DNA from: JADJYF01 sp965278995
GTDB taxonomy: Bacteria; Pseudomonadota; Gammaproteobacteria; Ga0077536
Length of the DNA stretch: 64,000 bases
Assembly (NCBI GenBank): GCA_965278995.1
Contig: OZ257136.1
Location: 1,612,001 to 1,676,000 of the forward strand
Direction: 5' to 3'
Made by a program: the position numbers and the translations under genes. Under the pieces are notes generated by a model. The model saw nothing but the letters and a program-made list of their open reading frames with translations, did no database searches and was not told where the DNA came from. Below are positions 25,663 to 33,908 of this stretch, piece by piece (the first letter of the stretch is position 1; every line of letters starts with the position of its first letter).

Positions 25663-26468
25663 TTCTCAGCGTCGCGCTGGCGCTGTCGAGCTGTGCTGTC
25701 AGCGCGACACCGTCGCGCATTGCGTCCTTGAACCTGTGCACCGATACCCTGCTGTTCGAACTCCTGTCGAGTGCCAGCATCGTGTCCGTGACACGCCTTT
25801 CGCGCGAGCCGGACTTGAGCCCGTTTTACGCTCGCGCCGCGACCATGAACGTCAATCGCGGCGAAGTCGAAGAAGTGCTGGCCATGTCGCCGGACCTGGT
25901 CGTCACCGTCAGCGGCGGCAGCGGGCTGGCCGAGCGTTTGTTCGAGCGTTACGGTACCGCCGTATTGCGTCTGCCGCACGCGAACGATTTCGCCGGCTAT
26001 CGCCGTAATCTTCGTCAGCTGGCGAACATACTGAACGTGAGCGCCCGCGCCGAGCGGCTGATTGCAACGCTCGATCAGGCGCTCGCCGTGGCGCCTGGCA
26101 ATCAGTCGGGGCACCGCGCGCGCAGCGCACTGCTATATCAACCAAACGGCTATACGCCCGCGCGCGATTCGTTGATGGGTGAAATTCTGCGTCTGGCCGG
26201 ATTCCGCAACCTGGCCTACGCGCGGGGTTATCGGCACGGCGGCTTCGTGAGTCTGGAGAATGTGCTGTTGATGCAACCCGAAATTGTCGTCTTCAGTACT
26301 CGCGACACCACGCGACCATCGCTCGCCGAAGAACTGCTGAAGCATCCTGCTCTACGGCACTGGACCGCGACTGAGCGGCCGCGCAGCCTGCGCGTGCCCG
26401 AGCGTCTATGGACGTGCCCGGGCGCATTCAATGCCGATGCGCTGACCGCGCTGCAGTCTGTGCATTGA
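25593..26468 (+). CDS. B12/iron-type ABC transporter substrate-binding protein
   Basis: 291 residues from the ATG at 25593, which overlaps the last 70 bases of aroG. This start gives an Arg-rich N-region and hydrophobic core ending ALALSSCAVSA, a possible lipobox (LSSC). Downstream, RIASLNLCTDTLLFELL, VNRGEVEEVLAMSPDLVVT and LMQPEIVVFSTRD match the BtuF/FhuD-like helical-backbone group (periplasmic_binding_2). Start choice is uncertain because the upstream reading is shared with aroG. With the next two genes it forms a complete importer; the substrate may be cobalamin, heme or an iron chelate. Confidence 0.82.
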   Translation: MGNDRAGAARTGRRRSPATQRALILSVALALSSCAVSATPSRIASLNLCTDTLLFELLSSASIVSVTRLSREPDLSPFYARAATMNVNRGEVEEVLAMSPDLVVTVSGGSGLAERLFERYGTAVLRLPHANDFAGYRRNLRQLANILNVSARAERLIATLDQALAVAPGNQSGHRARSALLYQPNGYTPARDSLMGEILRLAGFRNLAYARGYRHGGFVSLENVLLMQPEIVVFSTRDTTRPSLAEELLKHPALRHWTATERPRSLRVPERLWTCPGAFNADALTALQSVH

Positions 26469-26493
26469 TGTCTTGCCTGGATAGGTGGCGCTG

Positions 26494-27512
26494 ATGACCT
26501 CGACTCACAGTGACGGTGCCGCCGCGCTGACCCAACTGCGACTCTATGCGCTGCTCGGTGGTCTTATCGCTGCGTTGTTCGTCGTTGCGCTCTGTCTCGG
26601 GCCCGTCAACGTGTCGCCGCTGGCCCTGCTTGATGCGTTCGCACCGGGCGACGATGACCCGCTGGCAATCATCGTGCGTGAAATCCGCCTGCCGCGCGCC
26701 CTGCTGGCAGTCATCGTCGGTGCGAGTCTTGGTCTGTCCGGCGCAGCGCTGCAGGGCTTGCTGCGCAATCCACTGTCCGAGCCCGGCATTATCGGCGTGT
26801 CCGGCTGCGCTGCACTCGGCGCGGTCATTGCGTTCTACAGCGGTACGGCGGCGGTTGCGTTCTGGGTGCTGCCGGCAAGCGGCATGTTCGGCGCGCTCGT
26901 CGCGGTCCTGGCGGTACAGTTGCTGGCAGGACGTGGTGCTGACAGCGCCACGCTGATCCTCGGCGGCGTCGCCATCAATAGTCTGGCCGGCGCAATGACT
27001 GCGCTGGTGCTGAATCTCTCGCCGAATCCGTTTGCCGCTTATGAGATCTTTTTCTGGTTGCTCGGTTCGCTGAGCAACCGCAGTCTCAGTCATGTATGGC
27101 TGACTCTGCCGTTTTTCGTCATCGGTTCGGGACTGCTGCTGCGCGCAGCGCCGGCGCTGGATGCGCTCGCTCTGGGTGAGGACACTGCAGCGAGTCTCGG
27201 TGTCGATCTCGAGCGCGTTCGCCTGCACATCATCGCCGGCACTGCCTTGACCGTCGGCAGTGCCGTTGCCGTTACCGGTGTGGTCGGCTTCGTCGGACTG
27301 ATAGTCCCGCATCTATTGCGGCCATGGGTTGGACATCGGCCTGGCGCGCTGCTCGGCGTCAGCGCACTCGGTGGGGCGGCCCTGGTACTGGCAGCCGATC
27401 TCGGTACGCGCATACCGCTGGCCGGTGGCGAATTGAAACTCGGTGTCGTGACCGCCCTGCTCGGCGCGCCGTTCTTTCTGCGCATGGTGCTGACCTTGCG
27501 GCGTCAGCCGGC

Positions 27513-27516
<4 letters not shown>
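26494..27516 (+). CDS. FecCD-family ABC transporter permease
   Basis: 340 residues from the ATG at 26494 (AGGTGG six bases upstream; a GTG at 26485 is possible). About nine or ten hydrophobic segments. Family motifs are EIRLPRALLAVIVGASLGLSG, ALQGLLRNPLSEPGIIGVSGCA, and GFVGLIVPHLLR, which carries the cytoplasmic coupling loop. FecCD/BtuC permeases form a dimer that moves B12, heme or ferric chelates. Its ATG-A stop overlaps the ATPase start by 4 bases. Confidence 0.92.
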
Positions 27517-28301
<785 letters not shown>

Positions 28302-28320
28302 CCGGGGCTGAACGTTCTGC

Positions 28321-28378
28321 AATGCACAGGCCGTGGTGTGGGAGACGCGGCCGACCACGGCCACCAATCGAATGCATT
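28321..28378 (+). terminator. nested inverted repeat after the ABC importer
   Basis: GGCCGTGGT (28329-28337) pairs with ACCACGGCC (28354-28362), and outer AATGCA (28321-28326) pairs with TGCATT (28373-28378). It lies 20 bases past the importer stop and before the next promoter region. No clear T-run follows, so termination is inferred. Confidence 0.45.
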
Positions 28379-28430
28379 TCAGGAAGGGTCCATTAGAATC
28401 GTCCCATCTGACTGACGAGTTGATACGCCA

Positions 28431-29447
28431 ATGTCACCTGCTGCGAAATTGCGCTTCGGCCTGTGGTATTCCTTCCGCAATCCGGCCCGCTGGGCAGTCG
28501 ATTACAGCGATCTTTATGCCGATCATCTGCGCCAGGCGGCGTGGGCCGAGACCATCGGCTACGACGACGTGTGGCTCACTGAACATCATTTCTGCGCGGA
28601 CGGCCATGCGCCCTCCATCCTGCCGCTCGCGGCCGCAGTGGCGGCGACGACAACTCGTCTGCGCATCGGCACCGGTGTTTTACTGCTGCCGCTGCACCAC
28701 GCGGTACGGGTCGCTGAGGATGGCGCTGCCATCGATATCCTGTCGCGTGGTCGCTTCGAACTCGGTGTCGGCATCGGATATCGGCCGCAGGAATTCGCCG
28801 GCCTCGGTACCAGCCCGGCCGACCGTGCTGCGGCGACCAATGAAGGCTTGACGATCATCAAACGACTGTGGGAAGGCGAGACGGTTGATTTCGACGGCCG
28901 GCATTATCAAATCAAAGGTGCGCACCTGCAGCCGCCGGTAGTGCAGCGGCCGCGCCCGCCGCTGTGGGTCGGCGGTTTCGCGCCGGCAGCGGCGAAGCGC
29001 GCGGCGCGCCTTGCGGATGGGTATATCGGAACTGGCGAGATGGTCGAACAATCGCGCCTGTTTCGCGAAGAATGGGCGCGACTGGGCCGGCCGGGGCACG
29101 GACGTCTGGCCGGCGGACATTTCTGGCTGATAGTTTCGCGCCAGCCGGAGCAGACATTCACTGCCGTCGCACCGCATGTGCTGTACCAGATCGAGGTCTA
29201 TAACGAATGGCTGAACGATGCCGGTCAAGCGCTGTTTCCGACGGTGACGCAGCTGCAGGACCTGCGCACGCTCGGCATCTTGAACTGCGTCACGCCCGCT
29301 CAAGCAGTCGATCTCATCGGCGAGTATGTCGAGCGCACCGGCATCGAACGCTATTACACCTGGACCATCCCCCCGGGCTACCCAGTCGCTCGGATGGATG
29401 AACATCTGGCGCTGTTCGCCTCAGATGTCATGCCGCATTTTCGTTGA
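28431..29447 (+). CDS. LLM class flavin-dependent oxidoreductase
   Basis: 338 residues of the bacterial luciferase-like TIM-barrel family: RFGLWYSFRNP, ETIGYDDVWLTEHHF, TTRLRIGTGVLLLPLHH, GRFELGVGIGYRPQEF, PPLWVGGFAPAA. Such enzymes use FMNH2 (or F420) to oxidise aldehydes, alkanes, terpenoids or sulfonates. The substrate cannot be read. Its relatives in this window are at 58343 and 63533; the EHHF motif is shared with the 58343 gene. A possible -10 TAGAAT lies at 28393-28398. The next gene, cysH-like, is 108 bases downstream. Confidence 0.88.
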   Translation: MSPAAKLRFGLWYSFRNPARWAVDYSDLYADHLRQAAWAETIGYDDVWLTEHHFCADGHAPSILPLAAAVAATTTRLRIGTGVLLLPLHHAVRVAEDGAAIDILSRGRFELGVGIGYRPQEFAGLGTSPADRAAATNEGLTIIKRLWEGETVDFDGRHYQIKGAHLQPPVVQRPRPPLWVGGFAPAAAKRAARLADGYIGTGEMVEQSRLFREEWARLGRPGHGRLAGGHFWLIVSRQPEQTFTAVAPHVLYQIEVYNEWLNDAGQALFPTVTQLQDLRTLGILNCVTPAQAVDLIGEYVERTGIERYYTWTIPPGYPVARMDEHLALFASDVMPHFR

Positions 29448-29485
29448 GCGGTCAGGAGCCGACGCCCACCCTTATATTCATATGA

Positions 29486-29511
29486 GGAATTAAACTAATT
29501 CTCTTAATTCC
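29486..29511. promoter_or_regulatory. inverted repeat upstream of the cysH-like gene
   Basis: GGAATTAA and TTAATTCC are perfect inverted arms around ten bases, about 45 bases before the cysH-like start, in an AT-rich patch. LysR-type regulators such as CysB bind dyads in this position, but no CysB gene is in the window and the match to a known site is not established. Confidence 0.4.
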
Positions 29512-29555
29512 CTTTACGGCAGAATGTCCCATCAGAAACGCAGGAGCGCCGCGCC

Positions 29556-30218
29556 ATGGGACTGATCAACGCCACTTTCACCAGCAACCCGCTGACCTCG
29601 TCAGCGAACCTCGCCTGTGCGGAAGGCGAACTCCGCGGTCTCGATGCGGAGGGTACGATCGACTGGGCACTCGAGCTCGCCAGCACCCCGGTACTGACCA
29701 CCAATTTCCGTCCGGGCTCAGCAGCACTCATTCATCTGGTCACGCGCCACGCGCCTGGTATTCCGGTGATCTGGATCGACACCGGTTACAACACACCGGC
29801 AACTTACCGGTATGCCGAGCAGCTGACGCGCGAATGGGATTTGAATCTCCAGATCTATACGCCACGGCTTACAGTCGCACGCCAGGCCGCGCACGGCGGC
29901 ATTCCCGCCGCCAGCGCCGCCGCATTCGCCGAATTCAATCGGCAGACCAAGCTCGAACCGTTCGAACGCGCATTCAACGAACTGAAACCCGACGTCTGGT
30001 TCACCGGCATCCGCCGCGAGCAGTCGGACTTCCGCGCCAGCTTGGGCGTCGTCTCGCGCGGTGCCGGCAATTCGCTGCGCGTGGCGCCGTTACTGGCCTG
30101 GGGCGACCAGGCTGTCAGCGATTATCTCGCCCGCCATGGCATTGCCGACAACGACGACTACGTCGACCCGACCAAGCCCGGCACCAAACTCGAATGCGGC
30201 ATTCAGCTGCTGCGTTGA
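29556..30218 (+). CDS. cysH: PAPS reductase (CysH) family protein
   Basis: 220 residues. The PP-loop-like start of the family (VLTTNFRPGSAALIHLV), IPVIWIDTGYNTPATYRYAEQL, VWFTGIRREQSDFRA, and PLLAWGDQAVSDYLARHGI are present, and the catalytic Cys sits in LECGIQLLR at the C-terminus. There is no CC...CxxC motif, so it should not carry the [4Fe-4S] cluster of APS reductases, pointing to PAPS as substrate. The usual ECG(I/L)H reads ECGIQ, so the His next to the nucleophile is Gln. cysD, cysN, cysI and cysJ are not in the window. It converges with fumarase. Confidence 0.82.
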   Translation: MGLINATFTSNPLTSSANLACAEGELRGLDAEGTIDWALELASTPVLTTNFRPGSAALIHLVTRHAPGIPVIWIDTGYNTPATYRYAEQLTREWDLNLQIYTPRLTVARQAAHGGIPAASAAAFAEFNRQTKLEPFERAFNELKPDVWFTGIRREQSDFRASLGVVSRGAGNSLRVAPLLAWGDQAVSDYLARHGIADNDDYVDPTKPGTKLECGIQLLR

Positions 30219-30240
30219 GCTCAGCTCGGCAACTGGCGAA

Positions 30241-31767
30241 CTACGCTTCGACAGTCACCGGGATCTTGCCAATACGGGCCTGCCATTCGCGCGGTCCGGT
30301 CCGATGAACGGAGGTACCACGGGTATCGACAGCCACCGTCACCGGCATATCCTCGACGACGAATTCGTGGATCGCTTCCATGCCGAGATCAGCGAATGCA
30401 ACGACCCGCGAGGCGCGGATCGCTTTTGACACCAGGTAAGCGGCGCCGCCCACTGCCATCAGATAGACCGCGCCGTGGCGCTTGATCGATTCGATCGCCA
30501 GCGGGCCGCGTTCGGCTTTGCCGATCATGCCGAGCAGACCGGTACGCTCGAGCATCATGTCGGTGAATTTGTCCATGCGCGTCGCCGTGGTCGGGCCGGC
30601 CGGGCCGACGACTTCGTCACGCACCGGATCGACTGGGCCGACGTAGTAGATGAACCGCCCGTGGAAATCGACGCCTTCGGGCAATTGCTCGCCGCGATCG
30701 AACAGTTCCTGGATACGCTTATGCGCAGCATCGCGGCCCGTCAGCATCGCGCCCGACAAGAGCAGCGTTTCACCGGGCTGCCAGGTCGCCATTTCGGCCG
30801 CTGTCACGGTGTTCAGATTGACGCGGCGCGCGCTGTCGCCGGCTGTCCACGCGACCGTTGGCCAATCCTCGAGGCGGGGCACCGGCAGACGCGCGGGACC
30901 ACTGCCATCGAGCGTGAAATGGACGTGACGGGTCGCCGCGCAGTTCGGGATCATGGCGACCGGCTTGGAGGCCGCATGTGTCGGATAGTCCATGATCTTG
31001 ACGTCCAGCACGGTGGTCAGTCCGCCGAGGCCCTGTGCGCCGATGCCGAGCGCGTTGACTTTGTCGTAAAGCTCAATGCGCAGAGACTCAAGTGAATTAC
31101 TCGGGCCGCGCGCGATCAGCTCCTGCATGTCTATCGGATCCATCAGCGATTCTTTCGCCATCAGCATGGCTTTTTCGGCAGTGCCGCCGATGCCGATACC
31201 GAGCATGCCGGGCGGGCACCAGCCGGCACCCATCGTCGGCACCGTCTTCAATACCCAGTCAACGATGCTGTCGGACGGATTCAGCATGATGAACTTGGCT
31301 TTGTTCTCCGAACCACCACCCTTGGCCGCTACCGTGATTTCGAGTTCAGCGCCGGCCACGAGTTCGACGTGAATGACGGCCGGCGTATTGTCCCGTGTAT
31401 TGGTGCGAGCACCTGCCGGATCCGCCAGCACCGATGCGCGCAGTTTATTGTCCGGATGCAGGTACGCGCGCCGAACACCGGCGTTGATCATGTCAGTCAG
31501 CAGCATCTCATCGGCCCAGCTGACCTGCATGCCGACTTTGCAGAACACATTGACGATGCCAGTATCCTGGCACAGCGGTCGCTTGCCCTCGGCGCACATG
31601 CGTGAATTGATCAGGATCTGCGCCATGGCGTCCCGCGCCGCCTGTGACTCTTCGAGTTCATAGGCGCGCGCCAGATTGGCGATATAGTCCGGCGGATGAT
31701 AATAGGAGATGTACTGCAGCGCGTCGGCGACACTTTGGATGACATCTTCGGATTGAATGGCGAGCAC
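30241..31767 (-). CDS. fumarate hydratase class I
   Basis: 508 residues from the GTG at 31767 (LAIQSEDVIQSVADALQYISYY); the open frame upstream is not homologous. This matches the usual class I length. Motifs: RPLCQDTGIVNVF, GGGSENKAKFIMLNP, CPPGMLGIGIGGTAEKAM, GAQGLGGLTTVLDVKI, and YVGPVDPVRDEVVGPAGPTTATRMDKF. The [4Fe-4S] cluster cysteines (in LCQDTG and near GWCPPG and IPNCAA) are in place. It interconverts fumarate and malate. It sits downstream of the FAD monooxygenase/DUF2783 pair on the same strand, so fumarate released by ring cleavage could be used locally, but this is inference. Confidence 0.95.
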   Translation of the reverse strand: MLAIQSEDVIQSVADALQYISYYHPPDYIANLARAYELEESQAARDAMAQILINSRMCAEGKRPLCQDTGIVNVFCKVGMQVSWADEMLLTDMINAGVRRAYLHPDNKLRASVLADPAGARTNTRDNTPAVIHVELVAGAELEITVAAKGGGSENKAKFIMLNPSDSIVDWVLKTVPTMGAGWCPPGMLGIGIGGTAEKAMLMAKESLMDPIDMQELIARGPSNSLESLRIELYDKVNALGIGAQGLGGLTTVLDVKIMDYPTHAASKPVAMIPNCAATRHVHFTLDGSGPARLPVPRLEDWPTVAWTAGDSARRVNLNTVTAAEMATWQPGETLLLSGAMLTGRDAAHKRIQELFDRGEQLPEGVDFHGRFIYYVGPVDPVRDEVVGPAGPTTATRMDKFTDMMLERTGLLGMIGKAERGPLAIESIKRHGAVYLMAVGGAAYLVSKAIRASRVVAFADLGMEAIHEFVVEDMPVTVAVDTRGTSVHRTGPREWQARIGKIPVTVEA

Positions 31768-31795
31768 GGCGGATTCCTCGATTATTCGGCACAGT

Positions 31796-32047
31796 TTACC
31801 TGTGCGGATTCCGATCTGGCGACCTGACTCGCTCACTGCTGCCAGCGCCTCGCGCGGCGTCGAGCATGGCGGCAAGCGCCTCTGCAATACTGGTGCGGAC
31901 TACCGCGATATCACCCAGACGGTGACTGAGCAGCAGACACAGGCTGGTCAGAAACACCTGTTCGTCTTCCACCGATACGCCATCGATGGCTTGCGCAAGT
32001 TCGTCGTAAAGCACATCGACTTCTGCGTCGTCGAGCGTTGCCGGCAT
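31796..32047 (-). CDS. small DUF2783-like protein coupled to FAD monooxygenase
   Basis: 83 residues from the ATG at 32047 (MPATLDDAEVDVLYDELAQ). The pattern LDDAEVDVLYDELAQ...VFLTSLCLLLSHRLGDIAVV is what I recall of DUF2783, a small helical family almost always next to an MhpA-like FAD monooxygenase; the name is from memory. Its start codon shares one base with the monooxygenase stop (TGATG), so translation is coupled. It may bind or stabilise the monooxygenase. The C-terminus (from ARGAGSSERV) is less conserved-looking. Confidence 0.72.
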   Translation of the reverse strand: MPATLDDAEVDVLYDELAQAIDGVSVEDEQVFLTSLCLLLSHRLGDIAVVRTSIAEALAAMLDAARGAGSSERVRSPDRNPHR

Positions 32048-33753
32048 CACTGCTCTCCCTGCGCCCGGGCGAGCGCCTGAACCAATTCGCCTGCCACCCA
32101 GCGCCGCCATCGCGCGCAGACATGTCGATCGGGGCGGACCAGATAAAGGGTGCCATCCGTCGCTGCGAAAGCCTCGAACAACCGGCCACCATAGTCGTTC
32201 TCCTGCACCAGCGGCGCAACAACCTCGACCGTCGCGCTGCGTGCAATCACGATCACGCGCAGCGGTACGCGGCCGACCATCGTCGACATCGTCAGTGCCA
32301 CGAGTTCAGCCGGTATCGACCCGTCCTGCGAAAAATACAGCGCCGTGAATCCCGGCCCGAGGCGATCGAGTAGAAAGTCACCGCTGGGTAGTCGTCGATT
32401 GGGCAGAGCGCTGCCGGCTGCCGGTCCGGCAGTGAACGCGGCCTCGGCAGCGGTATGCGTGGTCAACGGACTGTCGCCATAGGTGTACGGTTGCGATTGG
32501 CGCGGGTCGAGCAGGCGCCGCGCGAATGCATGCCCGTGCGCCAACGTCAGCGCGGCATCGCGCAGACGTTGATAGCCTCGCGTAGGTGGCGTCATGAAGC
32601 GGGTAGTTCGGCCGGCCAGCGCGAATATCTCCGCCGTCGCTCCGCGTCTTTCAGGCGTGTAGCTGTCGAGCAGCGTCTCGGGCGCCTGGCCACGCAGCAC
32701 CCAGGCCAGTTTCCAGCTCGCATTCATGGCGTCGGCCAGGCCCGAATTCAGTCCGCGTACACCGAATATCGGCACCAGATGCGCAGCATCGCCGAGGAAC
32801 AGCACCCGGCCATGACGGTAATCGTCGAGGCACAGGGTATAAGCCTTGTACAGACTGAACCATTCGAGGGCCCACGGTTCACGCTCGCCGAGCATGCCGA
32901 TGATCGCTCCGATTCGTTCTCGAACGACTTCCTCTCGTATCGCATGGCGCTCGTCTTCACCTGGTTGCAGTTGGTAATCAATGCGCCAGATATCTTCCGG
33001 TTGCCGATGCACGAGTATGGTCGCACCAGGGTTGGCAACCGGATCAAAAAACGCCCGCCGCTCTGTCGGATACTCTGAACGCAGCTGAACGTCGGCAATG
33101 ACGTAGCGACCCTCGTAGGCGTCGCCGTGCAGCTTCAGATCGAGCAGCTGGCGTGTAACGCTGCGCGCGCCATCTGCCGCAAGAACGTAGCGACAGGATT
33201 GCTCGTAGCTGCCGTGCGCCGTCGTCACGCTCAATTTGACACTGTCTGCTGTCTGCGCCAATCCACTCAGGCGATGTCCCCAGCGCAGTTCGATCAACGG
33301 CTCCGCGCTCGCCGCTGTCGCCAGATACAGTTCGATGTACTGCTGCTGCAGGTTATACATCGGGAAATAACGCTCATGTTCCGTATGCGGCATGGCGAGG
33401 CGGAAGACCGGGCGAGCGCGGTAGTAGGTCGTGCCATGGGTCCATGGTAAAGCGCGCTCGAGCAGGCTTTCAGCAACACCCAGTTGAGCCAGACTCTCAA
33501 TGCTATGGCGGGCAATGCAGATCGCGCGACTGCCTTCAGACACGCTGCGTTTGCCGTCGATGACGATGACGCGCACGCCCTGGCGCGCAAGCGCCAATGC
33601 GGCGGTCAAGCCAACCGGGCCGGCGCCGACGACGATGGCGTCGGCACAGGTCGTCGTCACAACCTCCTCCGGTGTCCGATAAGGGAACTCGGGGTAGTCG
33701 AAGAACAGTGATTGGCGCGGCGCGCGTGGCGTGCTCACCGCTACGTCAAACAC
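32047..33753 (-). CDS. FAD-dependent aromatic-type monooxygenase (MhpA/PheA group)
   Basis: 568 residues from a GTG at 33753. The FAD dinucleotide motif VVGAGPVGLTAALALARQG is near residue 40, the DG region at VLAADGARSVTR, and the second FAD motif at FLGDAAHLVPIFGVRGLNSGLADA. The C-terminal thioredoxin-like domain (PSGDFLLDRLGPGFTALYF) is also seen. This is the group A flavoprotein hydroxylase pattern; MhpA hydroxylates 3-(3-hydroxyphenyl)propionate, but substrate here is unknown. It is divergent from a TonB-dependent receptor (155-base gap) and coupled to a DUF2783 gene. Confidence 0.88.
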   Translation of the reverse strand: MFDVAVSTPRAPRQSLFFDYPEFPYRTPEEVVTTTCADAIVVGAGPVGLTAALALARQGVRVIVIDGKRSVSEGSRAICIARHSIESLAQLGVAESLLERALPWTHGTTYYRARPVFRLAMPHTEHERYFPMYNLQQQYIELYLATAASAEPLIELRWGHRLSGLAQTADSVKLSVTTAHGSYEQSCRYVLAADGARSVTRQLLDLKLHGDAYEGRYVIADVQLRSEYPTERRAFFDPVANPGATILVHRQPEDIWRIDYQLQPGEDERHAIREEVVRERIGAIIGMLGEREPWALEWFSLYKAYTLCLDDYRHGRVLFLGDAAHLVPIFGVRGLNSGLADAMNASWKLAWVLRGQAPETLLDSYTPERRGATAEIFALAGRTTRFMTPPTRGYQRLRDAALTLAHGHAFARRLLDPRQSQPYTYGDSPLTTHTAAEAAFTAGPAAGSALPNRRLPSGDFLLDRLGPGFTALYFSQDGSIPAELVALTMSTMVGRVPLRVIVIARSATVEVVAPLVQENDYGGRLFEAFAATDGTLYLVRPDRHVCARWRRWVAGELVQALARAQGEQ

Positions 33754-33908
33754 CAGCTGAACGCTCGATCCGATTCAACGACAGACCGACTCAGCGTTGC
33801 CATCCCGGCGCCTCTCAAGCACAATTGCAGCGCATCATAATAACGCCTTGTCGCGACGCGGAGTCACACCGTCAGGGACAAGTACCGCCACAGCATAGGG
33901 AGCGAAAC

